Of a stretch of 7,704 nt of DNA, positions 5,607 through 7,704 are shown in pieces. Where the stretch lies: assembly GCA_900553955.1 (NCBI GenBank), contig USFO01000077.1, positions 1-7,704 on the forward strand, in the 5' to 3' direction. The notes beneath the pieces are model-generated. The model saw only the letters and a list, made by a program, of their open reading frames with translations, had not been told where the DNA came from and made no database searches. The position numbers were made by a program, and so were the translations under genes. Source of the DNA: an uncultured Oscillospiraceae bacterium (GTDB lineage: Bacteria > Bacillota > Clostridia > Oscillospirales > Ruminococcaceae). Each line of letters begins with the position of its first letter. The stretch's first letter is position 1.

Positions 5607-6932
5607 TCAAATAAGCTCTCCGGTCACCAGCGCGAGCAAAGCCACCGTTTCCGCCACTGCAAAAATGTTATAAACAAGCGGGGCTTTTTTGCTTATATAC
5701 CTAATTAAAGTGCTGAACGCGCTTGTGAGAAAGAACATTCCCACAATGAGTACAAGCACATTTTGCGAAACAATGTACGAAACTTCATCCGTAATTGTAA
5801 CAGTATCTACACCAATCATTGCTTTAAATGTAGGCAAAATACCCACTCTCTCCTCCGTCGAAATGATGGTCATGGAGAGCATTGTTATACAAAAAGTATA
5901 AAGCCGTGCAAAAATTCGCGGGATTTTTAGCAGAGTTTTTCTTAAAAACGCACCCTCGATGATTATGAAAACCGCAATGTAAAGTCCCCACGCGACATAG
6001 TTCATTCGCACCCCAAACCACACTCCACAGAGCATACAGATGAGCAGCGTGTCCACCACAAACTGAATTGCAGAGTCTTTTTTGGTACGCAAATTGTCGT
6101 AAACATAGTGTCGGAAGAACTCCGTAACCGTCATATTGAAGCGGTCGAGGAAGTCCGTAACGCTCGGGCTTTGGAACGGAAAGTAGAAATTTTTCGGCAG
6201 CTCGATTCCGAAGCAGCGGCCGAGTCCCCGCGCCATATCGCAAAATCCGGATAGGTCGTAAAACATCATCATACCCAAAGTGACGGTTTTCATCCATGCG
6301 CCGACCACAGAAATTTCGCTTATTGCGGCGGAGGAAAGATCGTTATACATCTGCGAAAGAGGCAGCGCTAAAAGTACATATTTAGCAAGTCCGCGCAAAA
6401 ACAGGTAAAGTCCCTTTCCTGTTTCACGCAGCGAAAACCGCTCCGCACAGGCACTTGTGCGCCTTTGCCCCGCGCGGACGAGCGGTCCGCGATAGAGCTT
6501 TCCGAAGAAGCTGAGGAAAGCGGCAAACTCCGGGAAAGGGTAAATATATTCTGCTTCGCCCTTGTATGCGTCCACGAAATATCCTGTGGAGGTGAAGGCA
6601 ATCACCATCACTCCAAGTGGCAGCTCTAACCCGCTTATCTGATTCATCACGGAGAAAAATACCATCATCAGCGTATTTATGAAAACCGTCAGCACGAAAG
6701 CGAAGCGTTTTTTCTTGTGGTTTTCATCGTTCTTCCGCATGAACTCGGACATAGCGAACTGGAATATAATGTTTATCGCATAGAGCGGAAAGTATTTCCA
6801 CTGTGCAAGAGCGACGAACCCGGCGGAGATTACCGTGAGCGCCCAGCTCTTCAGCTTTTTCGGTGCGAGGTTAAAGACCAGCAGCGCCGCAGGAAGAAAC
6901 AGGTATAAAAATGTAAGGCTGCCGAACTGCAT
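5607..6932 (-). CDS. AlgI-like MBOAT membrane protein lacking both catalytic histidines
   Basis: A 441-residue polytopic membrane protein of the MBOAT family (AlgI/DltB/PatA group), which normally moves acyl groups across the membrane to a surface polymer with a DHHW/AlgJ-type partner. Family landmarks: MQFGSLTFLYLFLPAAL start, GKLYRGPLVR (family PxLIAGPIVR), FYDLSGFCDMARGLGRCFGIELPKNF split over about 225-250, and FFRHYVYDNL. The active-site motifs are changed: the family's WRRWH is LDRFN (Asn266 for His), and the WHG motif in LTGLWHGASW is LCGVWFGVRM (Phe306 for the invariant His; codon TTT, two changes from a His codon). The second His of WGLYHG is Ile. Otherwise the gene is full length with no frameshift. 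GGAAAGGAG lies just upstream of ATG 6932. It sits 36 bases after the NERD gene and ends TGA. Family call firm; function open. Confidence 0.86.
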   Translation of the reverse strand: MQFGSLTFLYLFLPAALLVFNLAPKKLKSWALTVISAGFVALAQWKYFPLYAINIIFQFAMSEFMRKNDENHKKKRFAFVLTVFINTLMMVFFSVMNQISGLELPLGVMVIAFTSTGYFVDAYKGEAEYIYPFPEFAAFLSFFGKLYRGPLVRAGQRRTSACAERFSLRETGKGLYLFLRGLAKYVLLALPLSQMYNDLSSAAISEISVVGAWMKTVTLGMMMFYDLSGFCDMARGLGRCFGIELPKNFYFPFQSPSVTDFLDRFNMTVTEFFRHYVYDNLRTKKDSAIQFVVDTLLICMLCGVWFGVRMNYVAWGLYIAVFIIIEGAFLRKTLLKIPRIFARLYTFCITMLSMTIISTEERVGILPTFKAMIGVDTVTITDEVSYIVSQNVLVLIVGMFFLTSAFSTLIRYISKKAPLVYNIFAVAETVALLALVTGELI

Positions 6933-6968
6933 AACGACTCCTTTCCGGCGAAATTAACACCATTTAAT

Positions 6969-7704
6969 TTACCAATTATCCATTTCAACTATATTTTGTA
7001 TATATCTGCATTTCGGATAATTGGAGCATCCGATAAAATGGCGCCCTTTGTGACTACCGCTTGCGGCCTTTCTCATAACAAGTTTAGAGCCGCAAAAGGG
7101 ACATTTCAATTCTTTTTTATCAAAATTTTCTATCTCATCGGATGAAAAATAATATTTTTCTCTTATATTTTCAATATGTTTTTCTTTTTCTGCTAAGCTT
7201 TTCTGCGTAAGCGGCATCAATTTTTCGTACAACTCGTCTATTTTTTCCGGCTGCAAACAACCTTGGTGTGCCAGCGCCGTTCTGTTTACGCAGTCAAAAA
7301 GCTGATACTGCTCGACTACCGCATGGTTTCCGCTTGTAATTGTTACATTTTTGAGTTTACAATCATTTCCAAATACGATAAACGAATAAAACGGAAAACT
7401 GTTATCTCTGAGAAAATTTTGCAGCCATTTCATGTGAACATGGTTTTGAATAATTGGGTTTGGGAAGTGTATTTTCTTCGATTTTCTTCCGTTGTAGAAA
7501 GATTGCACCCATTCCTGCTGTTTTTCATTGCCGAATATCCATCCCGAATAGTTTTTTGACTCAAAAAGATAAATTCCTGATTCGTGAATCATAAGGACAT
7601 CAATTTCAGTCGTTCTTCCGTCCGGTGTTGGGATATACGAGTTAAAAATAATTTTTTTGTACCCATCCAAAGAACTAATCAAATCGCTTATTTTATATTC
7701 ACCT
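6969..7704 (-). CDS. NERD-domain protein with C-terminal topoisomerase-type zinc finger (5' end outside window)
   Basis: The frame is open to the window edge, reading G-E-Y-K-I-S-D before the first in-window TTG at 7682, so the true start lies beyond 7704. The N-terminal part is a nuclease-related domain: TTEIDVLMI followed by GIYLFESKNYSGW gives the E-x-D ... E-S-K residues of the restriction-endonuclease-like core. A charged helical stretch follows (about 7140-7230), then a four-cysteine finger of the topoisomerase I C-terminal type, with Cys codons at 7101-7103, 7092-7094, 7026-7028 and 7008-7010 (CPFC ... CSNYPKC). It probably binds or cuts nucleic acid in the cytoplasm; the substrate is unknown. 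The DNA is visibly richer in A+T than the rest of the window, which hints at acquisition. It ends TAA, 36 bases before the MBOAT gene, but a functional link to it is not evident. Confidence 0.88.
   Translation of the reverse strand, partial: GEYKISDLISSLDGYKKIIFNSYIPTPDGRTTEIDVLMIHESGIYLFESKNYSGWIFGNEKQQEWVQSFYNGRKSKKIHFPNPIIQNHVHMKWLQNFLRDNSFPFYSFIVFGNDCKLKNVTITSGNHAVVEQYQLFDCVNRTALAHQGCLQPEKIDELYEKLMPLTQKSLAEKEKHIENIREKYYFSSDEIENFDKKELKCPFCGSKLVMRKAASGSHKGRHFIGCSNYPKCRYIQNIVEMDNW

Noticed and set aside
4851..5708. Plus-strand 285-codon frame
   Set aside because: It is antisense to the DHHW-like gene, which has a signal anchor, family motifs and a ribosome site; the plus frame has none.
1..7704. 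tRNA, rRNA, CRISPR arrays, insertion sequences or phage genes
   Set aside because: No cloverleaf, spaced direct repeats, transposase motifs or terminal inverted repeats with target duplications were seen by eye.

Overview
The window looks like chromosomal DNA from a Gram-positive, Clostridia-type bacterium, most plausibly Oscillospiraceae/Ruminococcaceae from a gut-like habitat. The grounds are a CDP-alcohol phosphatidyltransferase of clostridial style, a cytoplasmic GH2 glycosidase, strong purine-rich ribosome binding sites, a yybP-ykoY manganese riboswitch ahead of a P2-type ATPase, and an AlgI-like MBOAT next to a DHHW-family protein. Assignment to a family or genus is inference.

The left part (1-2750) is on the plus strand. 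It holds a pssA-like phospholipid synthase gene, a hairpin terminator, and a complete GH2 beta-glycosidase followed by a second terminator. The pssA-like gene is odd: a good ribosome binding site and the expected ATG are followed at once by an in-frame TAG, after which the family's normal N-terminus continues.

The middle part (2750-4353, plus) is a manganese-homeostasis unit. It has a clear sigma-A-type promoter, an intact yybP-ykoY riboswitch with a textbook overlapping terminator, and then a Ca2+/Mn2+ P-type ATPase that is broken. Only about 60 N-terminal residues and the C-terminal P-domain/M5-M10 part remain. An in-frame TGA lies at the junction and the whole core, including the DKTGT phosphorylation site, is missing. 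This is either a real deletion or an assembly error.

The right part (4354-7704) reads leftward: a NERD-domain/zinc-finger gene cut by the window edge, an MBOAT membrane protein, and a DHHW-family (SGNH/AlgJ-like) exported protein. They are closely spaced and end at a bidirectional terminator shared with the ATPase. The MBOAT and DHHW genes form the classic pair for O-acylating a cell-surface polymer. Both open frames are intact, yet both proteins lack their catalytic residues. The MBOAT has Phe and Asn where the two conserved histidines belong. The DHHW protein has replaced its Ser, Asn and Asp-His-His-Trp blocks. This matched loss in two otherwise well-preserved partners is the most interesting signal in the window and suggests a repurposed, non-catalytic pair or a different chemistry. 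No RNA genes, CRISPR arrays or insertion sequences were seen.
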